Source of the DNA: Streptomyces melanogenes
GTDB taxonomy: Bacteria > Actinomycetota > Actinomycetes > Streptomycetales > Streptomycetaceae
Direction of reading: 5' to 3'
Assembly (NCBI RefSeq): GCF_014649795.1
Contig: NZ_BMTS01000011.1
Span: forward strand, 108,391-172,390
Length of the DNA: 64,000 nt
Each line of letters opens with the position of its first letter. Within the stretch, counting starts at the first letter, position 1. This document shows positions 33,481 to 42,104 of this stretch, one piece after another. Position numbers and translations under genes: made by a program. The notes under the pieces were generated by a model. The model worked only from the letters and a program-made list of their open reading frames with translations, had not been told where the DNA came from and made no database searches.

Positions 33481-33516
33481 GAGCTCCATCCTACGGGGCC
33501 TTCGGGCCCGATCGTT

Positions 33517-36500
33517 TCAGTAGCTGGGCAGGCGCCTCGGCCCCAGGTCGGAGCGGGGCGGCGGAGGTGCGAGGCGCAGGCTCGCTCCGAGTACGGAGAG
33601 GCCGTGCTGGGCGACGACGACCGGCTCCAGGGAGACGGCGACGACCTCCGGGTGGTCGTCGACCAGGCGCGACACCCGGAGCAGCAGCTCTTCCAGGGCG
33701 GCCGTGTCCACGGGTGCGGAGCCGCGCCAGCCGAACAGGAGGGGCGCGGTCCGGATCGACCGGACCAGCTCGGCGGCGTCCCGGTCGGTGGCCGGGACCA
33801 GCCGGTGGCCGGTGTCGCCGAGCAGCTCGGAGGCGGCTCCGGCGAGGCCGAAGGAGAGCACGGCGCCGACGGCCGGGTCGATGGCGGCGCGTACGACGGT
33901 GTCGACCCCGCGCGGTGCCATCGCCTGGACGACCGGCAGCAGCTCCTCCGGCTTGCCCAGGGCCTGGGTCAACTCGGCGTACGAGCGCCGCAGTTGCTCC
34001 TCGTCGGCGAGGTCGAGGCGGACGCCGCCGAGGTCGGGGCGGTGGCGCAGGTGGGGGGCGGTGGTCTTGAGGGCGACGGGGTAGCCGAGGCGGGCGGCGG
34101 CGTCCACGGCGGCGTCCGGGTGGGGCGCGGGCAGGGCCCGTCGGACCGGGATCCCGTACCGGCCGAGCAGCGCCTCCGCGTCGGCGGCGCCGAGGGTCGT
34201 CCCCCTCGGGTCCGCGTCCCCGAGCAGCCGCTCGATGTCGGCGGCGGCCCCGGCCTCGTCGATGTCGTCGTACTCCGGCACCTTCCCCTGCTCGGCGGCC
34301 TGCCGCCGCCACTGCCCGTACCGAACGGCTTCGGCGAGGGCGCGTACGGCGCGTTCTGCGGCGGGGTAGGCGGGGATGCGGCGGGGGTGGCCGGGGGTTC
34401 CTTCCCCACCCCGCCCCTTCCCTAGACCCTCCGGGGGTGGGGGTGGGTTGAGCTGGGAGGAGTCTCCCGGGGGCTCCGCCCCCGGCCCCCCGGCGGGGCC
34501 TGCGGCCCCGGCCCCCCGCTCGGGCTGCGCCGTGGAAGCCGTGCCCGCGGCACCGGCCGGGCTGTGCCCCGGGGTTTCAGAGGTGCCTGGCGTCCCGGCA
34601 ACCCGCTCGGGGGTGTGCCCTGGGGCTGCCCCGGCCCGCTGCTCCTGACCACTCCCCTCCGCTGTGGGCATTCGTTCCGCTGGGGCGATGGGGGTCCCCC
34701 CTGCTCGAGCGGAGCCGAGAGCTTGGGGGAGGGTGGGCACAGCGGAACCACGGCCCGCAGCCGCCCCGCGTCGCCCCGTGCTGGCCGCGCTCGCCAGGGC
34801 CTCCGCCAGGCCGCCCAGTTCCACGTGGACCACTGCCACCGGCTTCGCCGGGGCCGTCGCCGTGGCCTGGTGGAGGGCTGTGGCCAGGGCCTCGTCGGGG
34901 TAGTCGGGCTCGCCTACCCAGGGGATCGCCGTGACCACCACCGCGTCGCAGAACTCGTCCGCCAGGGCCCGCGCCAGCGCGTCGCGGAAGTCCTCCGGCG
35001 TGGCCGCCGTCGTGAGGTCGACGGGTGGGTGCGGGCGCAGGCCCTCCGTGAGGCAGGCGTCGTACGTGAGGAGGCCGAGGGACTCCGAGTTGCCGAGGAT
35101 GGCCACGCGCGGGCCCGCCGGGAGCGGCTGCCCCGCCAGGAGGACGCCCGCGTCGACCAGCTCGGTCACCGTGTCCACCCGGATCACCCCCGCCTGCCGC
35201 AGCAGCGCCGACACCGCCGCGTCCGGGACCCGCGTCACCGGAACCGCGTGCCCCGGCGGCGTCGAGCCGCTGTGGCGGGCCCCCTTCACCGCGACCACCG
35301 GCTTCACCGCCGCGGTCCGCCGCGCGAGCCGCGTGAACTTCCGCGGGTTGCCGATGGATTCGAGGTACAGCAGGACCACGTCCGTGTCCCCGTCCTCGTA
35401 CCAGTACTGGAGGATGTCGTTGCCCGAGACGTCCGCCCGGTTGCCCGACGAGATGAACGTCGACAGACCCGCGCCCCGCCGGTGCAGCCCCGAAAGGAGC
35501 GCGATCCCGATCGCGCCCGACTGGGTGAACAGACCGATCCGGCCCCGCTGCGGCGGCTCGGGCGCCAGCGAGGCGTTCAACCGGGTCCCGGGCGCGGTGT
35601 TGATGACGCCGAACGCGTTCGGCCCGATCAGCCGCATCCCGTACGACCGCACCTGCCGCAGCAGTTCGCGCTGGCGCTCCCGCCCGGCCGCGCCGCTCTC
35701 GGCGTAACCGGCGGACAGGACCACCAGACCCTGCACCCCGTGCTCGCCGCACTCCGCGACCACCTCCGGCACCCGCTCGGCCGGAACCGCCACCACCGCG
35801 AGGTCGACCTGTTCCGAGATGTCGCCGAGCGAGCGGACGGCGCGGACGCCGTCGACCTCGGAACCGCCCTCCGGGAACGCCCGGTTGACCGCGTACACGC
35901 GTCCCGTGAACTCCGCCCCCAGCAGATTGCGCAGCACCGTACGGCCCACGCCGCCCGGCGCGCGCCCGGTCCCGATCACGGCCACCGAGCCGGGCGCCAG
36001 CAGCCGCTGCACCGAGCGTGCCTCCGCGCGCTGCTCGCGGGCCCGCTGCACGGCCAGCGACTCGGCGGTCGGCTCCAGATCGAGCGTGAGATGGACCGAG
36101 CCGTCCTCGAAGGAACGCTTCTGCTGATAGCCCGCGTCCGTGAACACCTTGATCATCTTGTTGTTGGCGGGCAGCACCTCCGCCGCGAACCGCCGGATCC
36201 CCCGCTCGCGCGCGACCTCCGCGATGTGTTCGAGCAGCGCGGAGGCGACCCCGCGCCCCTGGTGCGCGTCCTGGACCAGGAACGCCACCTCGGCCTCGTC
36301 GGCCGGCGCCGAGGCGGGCCTGCCCTGCGCATTGATCCGGTCGAAGCGGACCGTCGCGATGAACTCGCCGCCCACCGTCGCCGCGAGCCCGACCCGGTCC
36401 ACGTAGTCGTGATGGGTGAAGCGGTGCACGTCCTTCGCGGACAGCCGGGGGTAGGGCGCGAAGAAGCGGTAGTACTTGGACTCGTCCGACACCTGCTCGT

Positions 36501-36636
36501 AGAACGAGACGAGCCGCTCCGCGTCGTCGGCCGCGATGGGCCTGATCCGCGCCGTCCCCCCGTCGCGCAGCACGACGTCGGCCTCCCAGTGGGCCGGGTA
36601 CGCGGGGTCCTGCGTCTTCTCCTGCGGAGCCTGCAT
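33517..36636 (-). CDS. Fused GNAT acetyltransferase/ADP-forming acyl-CoA synthetase (Pat-type)
   Basis: The 1039-aa protein has an N-terminal GNAT domain (about 20-190; AEVAFLVQDAHQGRGVASALL holds the acetyl-CoA loop). A CoA-binding/succinyl-CoA-ligase-like region follows (about 215-610; SVAVIGTGRAPGGVGRTVL). A 150-residue Pro/Gly/Ala-rich linker (about 613-763) comes next, then an ATP-grasp domain (about 785-1035). Streptomyces PatA-type proteins with this domain order acetylate and inactivate acetyl-CoA synthetase, and that regulatory role is likely here. The linker is unusually long and contains intergenic repeat DNA read in frame. ATG 36636 starts directly before the GNAT fold. Confidence 0.87.
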   Translation of the reverse strand: MQAPQEKTQDPAYPAHWEADVVLRDGGTARIRPIAADDAERLVSFYEQVSDESKYYRFFAPYPRLSAKDVHRFTHHDYVDRVGLAATVGGEFIATVRFDRINAQGRPASAPADEAEVAFLVQDAHQGRGVASALLEHIAEVARERGIRRFAAEVLPANNKMIKVFTDAGYQQKRSFEDGSVHLTLDLEPTAESLAVQRAREQRAEARSVQRLLAPGSVAVIGTGRAPGGVGRTVLRNLLGAEFTGRVYAVNRAFPEGGSEVDGVRAVRSLGDISEQVDLAVVAVPAERVPEVVAECGEHGVQGLVVLSAGYAESGAAGRERQRELLRQVRSYGMRLIGPNAFGVINTAPGTRLNASLAPEPPQRGRIGLFTQSGAIGIALLSGLHRRGAGLSTFISSGNRADVSGNDILQYWYEDGDTDVVLLYLESIGNPRKFTRLARRTAAVKPVVAVKGARHSGSTPPGHAVPVTRVPDAAVSALLRQAGVIRVDTVTELVDAGVLLAGQPLPAGPRVAILGNSESLGLLTYDACLTEGLRPHPPVDLTTAATPEDFRDALARALADEFCDAVVVTAIPWVGEPDYPDEALATALHQATATAPAKPVAVVHVELGGLAEALASAASTGRRGAAAGRGSAVPTLPQALGSARAGGTPIAPAERMPTAEGSGQEQRAGAAPGHTPERVAGTPGTSETPGHSPAGAAGTASTAQPERGAGAAGPAGGPGAEPPGDSSQLNPPPPPEGLGKGRGGEGTPGHPRRIPAYPAAERAVRALAEAVRYGQWRRQAAEQGKVPEYDDIDEAGAAADIERLLGDADPRGTTLGAADAEALLGRYGIPVRRALPAPHPDAAVDAAARLGYPVALKTTAPHLRHRPDLGGVRLDLADEEQLRRSYAELTQALGKPEELLPVVQAMAPRGVDTVVRAAIDPAVGAVLSFGLAGAASELLGDTGHRLVPATDRDAAELVRSIRTAPLLFGWRGSAPVDTAALEELLLRVSRLVDDHPEVVAVSLEPVVVAQHGLSVLGASLRLAPPPPRSDLGPRRLPSY
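34450..34535 (-). repeat. GC-rich repeat block within the Pat-type gene linker (family B-like)
   Basis: GGGGGCTCCGCCCCCGGCCC, starting at about 34469, and the following hairpins resemble part of the Streptomyces element seen at 17646-17690. They are translated as Pro/Gly/Ala-rich linker. Confidence 0.4.
34684..34735 (-). repeat. Streptomyces intergenic repeat, family C, translated in frame
   Basis: The plus strand reads GGGGGTCCCCCCTGCTCGAG, then CGGAGCCGAGAGCTTGGGGG. I recognise this as a very common hairpin element between Streptomyces genes. Here it lies in the middle of a coding sequence and encodes the linker segment LGSARAGGTPIAP. Confidence 0.65.
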
Positions 36637-36809
36637 ACCGGCAGCCTACGGGTCGCGGGGCCGCCGCGGTCAGGTCAAGGTGGGGGGCAAGTGGAGATGG
36701 CGGCCAGGGCCGAAGGGCCGCCGGATCCGGGACCGACGTCGGCACGAGCACTCCGCAGGACATGAGAGACTGGTCTAGACAACCGTCAGAGATTTCGAAG
36801 GGCATCACC

Positions 36810-37091
36810 ATGGCTGAGCGCCGCGTCAATGTCGGCTGGGCCGAGGGCCTGCACGCCCGCCCCGCTTCCATCTTCGTCCGCGCCGCCACGGCCTCCGGCG
36901 TCCCCGTGACGATCGCCAAGGCCGACGGCAACCCGGTCAACGCCGCCTCCATGCTCGCGGTGCTCGGCCTGGGCGCGCAGGGCGGCGAGGAGATCGTGCT
37001 GGCTTCCGAGGCGGAGGGCGCCGAGGCGGCCCTGGAGCGCCTGGCGAAGCTCGTCGCGGAGGGCCTCGAGGAGCTCCCCGAGACCGTCTGA
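36810..37091 (+). CDS. ptsH: HPr, phosphocarrier protein of the sugar phosphotransferase system
   Basis: The 93-aa HPr transfers phosphate from enzyme I to sugar-specific IIA proteins. The active-site His15 lies in GLHARPAS, and Ser47 sits in AASMLAVLGL at the place of the regulatory Ser46 of Bacillus HPr. The ATG at 36810 follows TTCGAAGGGCATCACC, with a GAAGGG ribosome site. It is monocistronic, with a strong terminator downstream. In S. coelicolor it is next to the same GntR gene. Confidence 0.96.
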   Translation: MAERRVNVGWAEGLHARPASIFVRAATASGVPVTIAKADGNPVNAASMLAVLGLGAQGGEEIVLASEAEGAEAALERLAKLVAEGLEELPETV

Positions 37092-37141
37092 CCGCATCCG
37101 GTCGGCCGAACGGCCCGGACCGGCGCGTCACCGCACTTCGC

Positions 37142-37185
37142 GAAAGAAGCCGCGGATCCTGAATTCAGGGTCGGCGGCTTCTTTC
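37142..37185 (+). terminator. ptsH terminator
   Basis: The 12-bp arms GAAAGAAGCCGC (37142-37153) and GCGGCTTCTTTC (37174-37185) pair perfectly and are followed by TTTT. A smaller palindrome, CCTGAATTCAGG, lies in the loop. It is a textbook factor-independent terminator. Confidence 0.9.
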
Positions 37186-37313
37186 TTTTGCATGAGTCAA
37201 GCGGGTTGAGCGGGTTGCACTGCTGTCCTGCCCGTGCCGTCGAATTCCCGTGGCGAATTCGGGCAGCACAAAAGAACCCCGCCCCCGCACTCCCTTTGTA
37301 TACGGCGATCCCG

Positions 37314-37991
37314 TTAAGCGCGGACGCTCGCCGTGTTTACGGCATGTTGCGAAATCCTCACGTCCACCGGACCCCGCAGGCGATAGGCGGAAAACGCGCG
37401 CTCGGCGTGGTGCGCGGTCAGCGACCTGGCCCGCTCCGCGTCGCCGCGCGCCACCGCGTCCACGATCGCCCCGTGCTCCGCCCAGCACTCGGCGGGCAGC
37501 GCGGGCTGCTCCACCACGTACATCCAGGCGATCTTGTGCCGCAGTTGGGTGAGCAGGGCGATGAGGCCGGGGCTGCCGGAGGCCTGGGCGAGCGTCTCGT
37601 GGAACCAGACGCCCAGCGAGCGCAGATCCTCGCCCTGGGCCCGCCGGATGCGGTCCTGACCCAGCCTGACCAGGCCGCGCAGCACCTTGAGGTGGGCCTC
37701 GGTGCGCCGGGCGGCGGCCCGCGAGGCGGCCAGCGGCTCCAGCATCGCGCGCAGTTCGAGCAGGTCGGCGGCCTCCTGCTCGGTCGGCTCGGCGACACAG
37801 GCCCCGGCGTGCCGGCGCGTGGTGACGAACCCCTCGGACTCCAGCGTGCGCAGCGCCTCGCGGACCGGGACGCGCGACACCCCGTACCGCCGGGCGAGCA
37901 CTTCCTCGGTGAGCCGGCTGCCGCGCGCGAAGAGCCCCGCGACGATGTCGTCGCGGATTGCCGTGCATACCGATTGCGCCGGAATGCGCAT
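37314..37991 (-). CDS. GntR family transcriptional regulator (FCD subfamily)
   Basis: The 225-aa regulator has an N-terminal winged helix (residues 8-75; LTEEVLARRYGVSRVPVREAL) and a C-terminal all-helical FCD ligand domain (about 88-205; LRAMLEPLAASRAA, HETLAQASGSPGLIALLTQL). FCD regulators bind small carboxylates or sugar acids using a metal. No obvious target operon is adjacent; it lies between ptsH and the M23 peptidase. Confidence 0.9.
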   Translation of the reverse strand: MRIPAQSVCTAIRDDIVAGLFARGSRLTEEVLARRYGVSRVPVREALRTLESEGFVTTRRHAGACVAEPTEQEAADLLELRAMLEPLAASRAAARRTEAHLKVLRGLVRLGQDRIRRAQGEDLRSLGVWFHETLAQASGSPGLIALLTQLRHKIAWMYVVEQPALPAECWAEHGAIVDAVARGDAERARSLTAHHAERAFSAYRLRGPVDVRISQHAVNTASVRA

Positions 37992-38139
37992 GACCGAACC
38001 TCCGCCTTAATCCCCGCGAAACGCGGTCGATCGACGCCTGTTCGGCGACTCTATTCCAGCGGCTGTTAATTCCCGGTGACATGCCGTATGCAATGCATAT
38101 CTTTTGGCCACGGACGGCTCACCGCGCCCGGCCACGACG

Positions 38140-38175
38140 CCGGAGCCCCCGGCGCGGGTGCGCCGGGGGCTCCGG
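38140..38175 (-). terminator. Terminator downstream of the M23 peptidase gene
   Basis: The 16-bp arms 38140-38155 and 38160-38175 pair perfectly around a four-base loop, 22 bp beyond the peptidase stop. Confidence 0.85.
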
Positions 38176-38196
38176 TGGAAGGTGCGGGGACGGCCG

Positions 38197-38967
38197 TCAG
38201 ACGTTGACGCCGTGCGAGCGCAGGTACGCGATCGGGTCGATGTCCGAGCCGTACGACTCGCCGGTGCGGGCCTCGAAGTGGAGGTGCGGGCCGGTGGTGT
38301 TGCCGGTGTTGCCGGAGAGGCCGATCTGCTGGCCCGGCTCGACGCGCTGGCCGACGGAGACACCGATGGACGACAGGTGGCCGTACTGCGTGTACGTGCC
38401 GTCGTTCATCCGGATCACGATGTTGTTGCCGTAGGCGCCGCCGTAGCCCGCCTCGACGACGGTGCCCAGGCCCACGGCGTGCACCGAGGTGCCCATGCCG
38501 GCGTGGAAGTCGATGCCGGTGTGGCTGCCGGAGGACCAGATCGAGCCGCCGGTCTTGTAGCCGGTGGAGACGTAGCTGCCGTCGATCGGGGCGACGAAGG
38601 AGTTGAGGCGCTTGCGCTCGGCCTCGCGGGCGGCGCGCTCCCGGGCCTCGCGCTCCTCCTTGGCCTTCGCCTCGGCCTTGCGCTTCGCCTCGGCGATGGC
38701 GCGGGCCTTGTCGGCGGCGTGCTGCTGGGCGGCGGCCTGGGCGTCGATGCGGTCGGCGAGGGAGTCGCCGATCACGATGGCCTGGGTGATGCCGGTGTCC
38801 TCGACGGAGGCCGCGGCGGGCGCGGAGTTCTCGGCGGCCAGGGCCGGGGAGGCGAGGGTGCCCACGACGCCGGCGGTGGCGAGGGTGGCGATGCCCGCGA
38901 TGTTCGCGCTCTTGCGCGACACGGCGCTCGGACGACGGTGTTTCCCGGTGGCACGGGTGAACGCCAT
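38197..38967 (-). CDS. Secreted M23 family metallopeptidase (cell-wall endopeptidase)
   Basis: The 256-aa precursor has a twin-charged N-terminus and a signal sequence (cleavage near residue 44, ASPALA-A). A charged coiled coil rich in Lys, Glu and Ala follows (about 75-120), then a LytM domain (about 125-250) with the zinc motifs GSHTGIDFHAG and HLHFEA. It should cleave peptidoglycan cross-links. The long leader carries a ydaO-type c-di-AMP riboswitch, so expression is tied to c-di-AMP, as known for Streptomyces cell-wall hydrolases. Confidence 0.92.
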   Translation of the reverse strand: MAFTRATGKHRRPSAVSRKSANIAGIATLATAGVVGTLASPALAAENSAPAAASVEDTGITQAIVIGDSLADRIDAQAAAQQHAADKARAIAEAKRKAEAKAKEEREARERAAREAERKRLNSFVAPIDGSYVSTGYKTGGSIWSSGSHTGIDFHAGMGTSVHAVGLGTVVEAGYGGAYGNNIVIRMNDGTYTQYGHLSSIGVSVGQRVEPGQQIGLSGNTGNTTGPHLHFEARTGESYGSDIDPIAYLRSHGVNV

Positions 38968-38982
38968 GGAGAGGCGGTGTCC

Positions 38983-39150
38983 TTTCCTTCCATCTCGCCT
39001 ACCGGGTTAGCTGACGGGTTCGGAGCTGGAAGGTCTCCTACGGGCCCCTCCGCGGGCGGAGGCGTCCGATTCACCCCAGGGACTGAGTGGGTCCCCGGCT
39101 CCCCTGGCTCGCGCCAGTTGGGGACTCGGCGATCGCTGTCCGGTGCCGCG
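38983..39150 (-). ncRNA. ydaO/yuaA (c-di-AMP) riboswitch
   Basis: On the minus strand the leader of the M23 gene contains the conserved blocks of this class in order: GATCGCCGAGTCC (near 39122-39134), GGGGAGCCGGGGACC, GGGGTGAATC (39068-39077), the segment GGAGACCTTCCAGCTCCGAA, then CCCGTCAGCTAACCC, GGTAGGCGA and GGAAGGA near 38986. Such riboswitches turn cell-wall hydrolase genes off when c-di-AMP is high. It ends about 15 bp before the ATG. Confidence 0.88.
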
Positions 39151-39182
39151 GCTGCGACGGGTGGTGACGGACAGCCCGACCG

Positions 39183-39212
39183 ACGCTAGACGGCTGATCT
39201 TTCAATCACCAA
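39183..39212 (-). promoter_or_regulatory. Putative promoter for the riboswitch-M23 transcript
   Basis: On the minus strand a TTGGTG -35 box (39207-39212) and a TAGCGT -10 box (39183-39188, fits TANNNT) are 18 bp apart. They place the transcript start about 30-40 bp before the riboswitch. Confidence 0.5.
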
Positions 39213-39282
39213 ACAGACACGTCTTTTTGTAGCGCACGCCACATGACAGACAGGCAACCTCCCCAATAAATCGGACATAAGG

Positions 39283-39318
39283 GAGGACCCCGGCGGCCAC
39301 TCGGCCACCGGGGTCCTC
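39283..39318 (-). terminator. Terminator downstream of the M16 peptidase pair
   Basis: The 16-bp arms 39283-39298 and 39303-39318 pair with one mismatch around a four-base loop, 49 bp past the stop of the second M16 gene. Confidence 0.8.
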
Positions 39319-39366
39319 ACCCGACTCCTCCGCCCGGCTGCCGGACAGCTCCGGCGGGCGGTTCAA

Positions 39367-40755
39367 TCAGCCTGATACGACGGTGACTTCACCGATGCCG
39401 AGCGCCTTGACGGGCTCCTCGATCTGCGCCGCGTCCCCGACCAGGACCGTCACCAGCCGGTCCACCGGGAAGGCGCTGACGACCGCCGCGGTGGCCTCCA
39501 CGGTGCCGGTGTCGGCCAGCCGCGCGTACAACTGCGCCTGGAAGTCGTCCGGGAGATGCTGCTCGACCTGGTCGGCCAGCGTCCCGGCGACGGCGGCCGC
39601 CGTCTCGTACTTGAGCGGGGCCACGCCCACCAGGTTCTGCACGGCGGTCTCCCGCTCGGCGTCGTTGAGGCCTTCGGCGGCGAGCTTGCGCAGCACCGTC
39701 CACAGGTCGTCCAGGGCCGGGCCGGTGTTGGGCGTGTCGACCGAGCCGCTGATGGCGAGCATGGCCGCGCCGGTGCCCTCCGCGCCGGAGCGCAGCACCT
39801 GGCCGTAGGCCCGCACTCCGTACGTGTAGCCCTTCTCCTCGCGCAGGACGCGGTCCAGGCGGGAGGTGAGCGTGCCGCCCAGGCAGTACGTCCCGAGGAC
39901 CTGGGCGGGCCAGACGCGGTCGTGGCGGTCCGGGCCGATCCGGCCGATCAGCAGCTGCGTCTGGACGGCGCCGGGCCGGTCGACGATGACCACGCGGCCG
40001 GTGTCGTCGGCGGTGACCGGGGGCATCGGGCGCTCCTGGGCCGGGGTGCCCGTCCAGGCGCCCAGGGTGTCCGCCAGGACCGCGTCCAGGTCGGTGGCGC
40101 CCAGGTCGCCCACGATCACCGCGGTGGCCGCCGCCGGGCGTACGTACGCCTCGTAGAAGGCCCGGACCGCCGCCGCGTCGATGCGCGTGACGGTCTCCTC
40201 GGTGCCCTGGCGCGGGCGCGACATGCGCGCGGTGGCCGGGAACAGCTCGCGGGAGAGCTGCTGGGCGGCGCGGCGGGCCGGGTTGGCCAGCTCGTGCGGG
40301 ATCTCGTCGAGGCGGTTGCGGACCAGCCGGTCGACCTCCGCGTCGGCGAACGCCGGGGCGCGCAGCGCCTCCGCGAGCAGGCCGAGCGCCTTGGGCAGCC
40401 GGGAGACCGGCACCTCCAGGGAGACCCGCACGCCCGGGTGGTCCGCGTGCGCGTCCAGGGTGGCGCCGCAGCGCTCCAGGTCGGCGGCGAACTCCTCGGC
40501 GGAGCGCTTGTCGGTGCCCTCGGAGAACGCCCGCGCCATGATCGTGGCGACGCCGTCCAGGCCCGTCGGCTCGGCGTCCAGCGGGGCGGCGAGGAAGATC
40601 TCGACGGCCACGACCTGCTGGCCGGGGCGGTCGCAGCGCAGCACGGTGAGCCCGTTGGGCAGGGTGGCGCGGCCGGGGGCGGGGAACGCCCAGGGACGCG
40701 CGGTGCCGGCGGCCGGCTGGGGGTGGAACTGCATGGTCACGCCGGTCTCGCTCAC
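39367..40755 (-). CDS. M16 family peptidase-like protein, non-catalytic subunit
   Basis: The 462-aa protein has two M16 domains (about 20-220 and 225-455). At the place of the zinc motif HxxEH it reads GVATIMARAFSEG, so it cannot bind the catalytic zinc. It keeps the substrate-handling REEKGYTYGVRAY segment of the second half. This division matches bacterial and mitochondrial alpha/beta M16 dimers, where the degenerate subunit helps bind substrate. The GTG start overlaps the upstream catalytic gene by four bases (GTGA), so equal expression is likely. Confidence 0.9.
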   Translation of the reverse strand: MSETGVTMQFHPQPAAGTARPWAFPAPGRATLPNGLTVLRCDRPGQQVVAVEIFLAAPLDAEPTGLDGVATIMARAFSEGTDKRSAEEFAADLERCGATLDAHADHPGVRVSLEVPVSRLPKALGLLAEALRAPAFADAEVDRLVRNRLDEIPHELANPARRAAQQLSRELFPATARMSRPRQGTEETVTRIDAAAVRAFYEAYVRPAAATAVIVGDLGATDLDAVLADTLGAWTGTPAQERPMPPVTADDTGRVVIVDRPGAVQTQLLIGRIGPDRHDRVWPAQVLGTYCLGGTLTSRLDRVLREEKGYTYGVRAYGQVLRSGAEGTGAAMLAISGSVDTPNTGPALDDLWTVLRKLAAEGLNDAERETAVQNLVGVAPLKYETAAAVAGTLADQVEQHLPDDFQAQLYARLADTGTVEATAAVVSAFPVDRLVTVLVGDAAQIEEPVKALGIGEVTVVSG

Positions 40756-42104
40756 TGCTCTGCTCCCTTGGCGTCGGCGTCGGCCGCGTCGTCTGCTTCG
40801 GCGGCGGTCGGCTCGTACACCAGCACCGCCCTGTTGTCCGGGCGCAGGGTGGCCCGGGCCACGTCCCGCACCTCCTCGGCGGTGATGTCGAGCACCCGGT
40901 CGACGGCGGTCAGGGCGAGCTGCGGGTCGCCGAACAGCACCGCGTACCGGCACAGTTCGTCGGCGCGGCCGGCGACCGTGCCGAGCCGGTCCAGCCACTC
41001 GCGCTCCAGCTGGGCCTGGGCGCGCTCCATCTCCTCGGCCGTGGGGCCCTCTTCGGCGAACCGGGCCAGCTCGTCGTCGACGGCCGCCTCGATGTCGGGG
41101 ACCTCGACGCCGCCGGACGTCTTCACGTCCAGCCAGCCGAGCGAGGGCGCGCCCGCCAGGCGCAGCAGGCCGAACCCGGCCGCCACGGCGCTCTGGTCGT
41201 GGCGCACCAGGCGGTTGTGCAGCCGGGAGGACTCGCCGCCGCCGAGGACGGTGAGCGCCAGGTCGGCGGCGTCGCACTCGCGGGTGCCGTCGTGCGGCAG
41301 CCGGTAGGCGGCCATCAGGGCGCGCGCGGGGACGTCCTCGTGGACGACCTCGCGCAGCTGCTCGCCGATGACGCCGGGCAGCGCGCCGTCGCGCGGCGGC
41401 TGCTTGCCGTCGTGGGTCGGGATGGAGCCGAAGTACTTCTCGATCCAGGCGAGGGTGCGCTCCGGGTCGATGTCGCCGACGACCGAGAGGACCGCGTTGT
41501 TCGGCGCGTAGTACGTACGGAAGAAGTTCCGCGCGTCCTCCAGCGTCGCCGCGTCCAGGTCGGCCATGGAGCCGATCGGCGTGTGGTGGTACGGGTGGCC
41601 CTCGGGGTAGGCGAGCGCGGTGAGCTTCTCGAACGCCGTGCCGTACGGCACGTTGTCGTACCGCTGGCGGCGCTCGTTCTTGACGACGTCGCGCTGGTTC
41701 TCCATGGACTCGTCGTCCAGGGCGGAGAGCAGCGAGCCCATGCGGTCGGCTTCCAGCCACAGCGCCAGCTCCAGCTGGTGCGTGGGCATGGTCTCGAAGT
41801 AGTTGGTGCGCTCGAAGCTGGTGGTGCCGTTGAGCGAGCCGCCCGCCCCCTGCACCAGCTCGAAGTGACCGTTTCCGTGGACCTGGTGCGAGCCCTGGAA
41901 CATCAGGTGCTCGAAGAGGTGAGCCAGGCCCGTACGGCCCTTGACCTCGTGGCGGGAACCCACGTCGTACCAGAGGCAGACCGCGGCGACCGGGGTCAGG
42001 TGGTCCTCGGAGAGCACCACGCGCAGGCCGTTGGCCAGCCGGTGCTCGGTCGCTGTCAGGCCGCCGGAGCCGGCCTGGGCGGTGGCCGTGTGACCCATGG
42101 GCAT
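40752..42104 (-). CDS. M16 family zinc metallopeptidase, catalytic subunit
   Basis: The 450-aa peptidase carries the inverted zinc motif HLFEH (H62, E65, H66), with the distal Glu expected in VVKNERRQRYDN about 75 residues later. Both M16 halves are present (about 18-225 and 230-445). It has no signal peptide, so it is cytoplasmic. GAAGGGA eight bases before ATG 42104 supports the start. It forms an operon with the degenerate partner. Confidence 0.92.
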   Translation of the reverse strand: MPMGHTATAQAGSGGLTATEHRLANGLRVVLSEDHLTPVAAVCLWYDVGSRHEVKGRTGLAHLFEHLMFQGSHQVHGNGHFELVQGAGGSLNGTTSFERTNYFETMPTHQLELALWLEADRMGSLLSALDDESMENQRDVVKNERRQRYDNVPYGTAFEKLTALAYPEGHPYHHTPIGSMADLDAATLEDARNFFRTYYAPNNAVLSVVGDIDPERTLAWIEKYFGSIPTHDGKQPPRDGALPGVIGEQLREVVHEDVPARALMAAYRLPHDGTRECDAADLALTVLGGGESSRLHNRLVRHDQSAVAAGFGLLRLAGAPSLGWLDVKTSGGVEVPDIEAAVDDELARFAEEGPTAEEMERAQAQLEREWLDRLGTVAGRADELCRYAVLFGDPQLALTAVDRVLDITAEEVRDVARATLRPDNRAVLVYEPTAAEADDAADADAKGAEQ

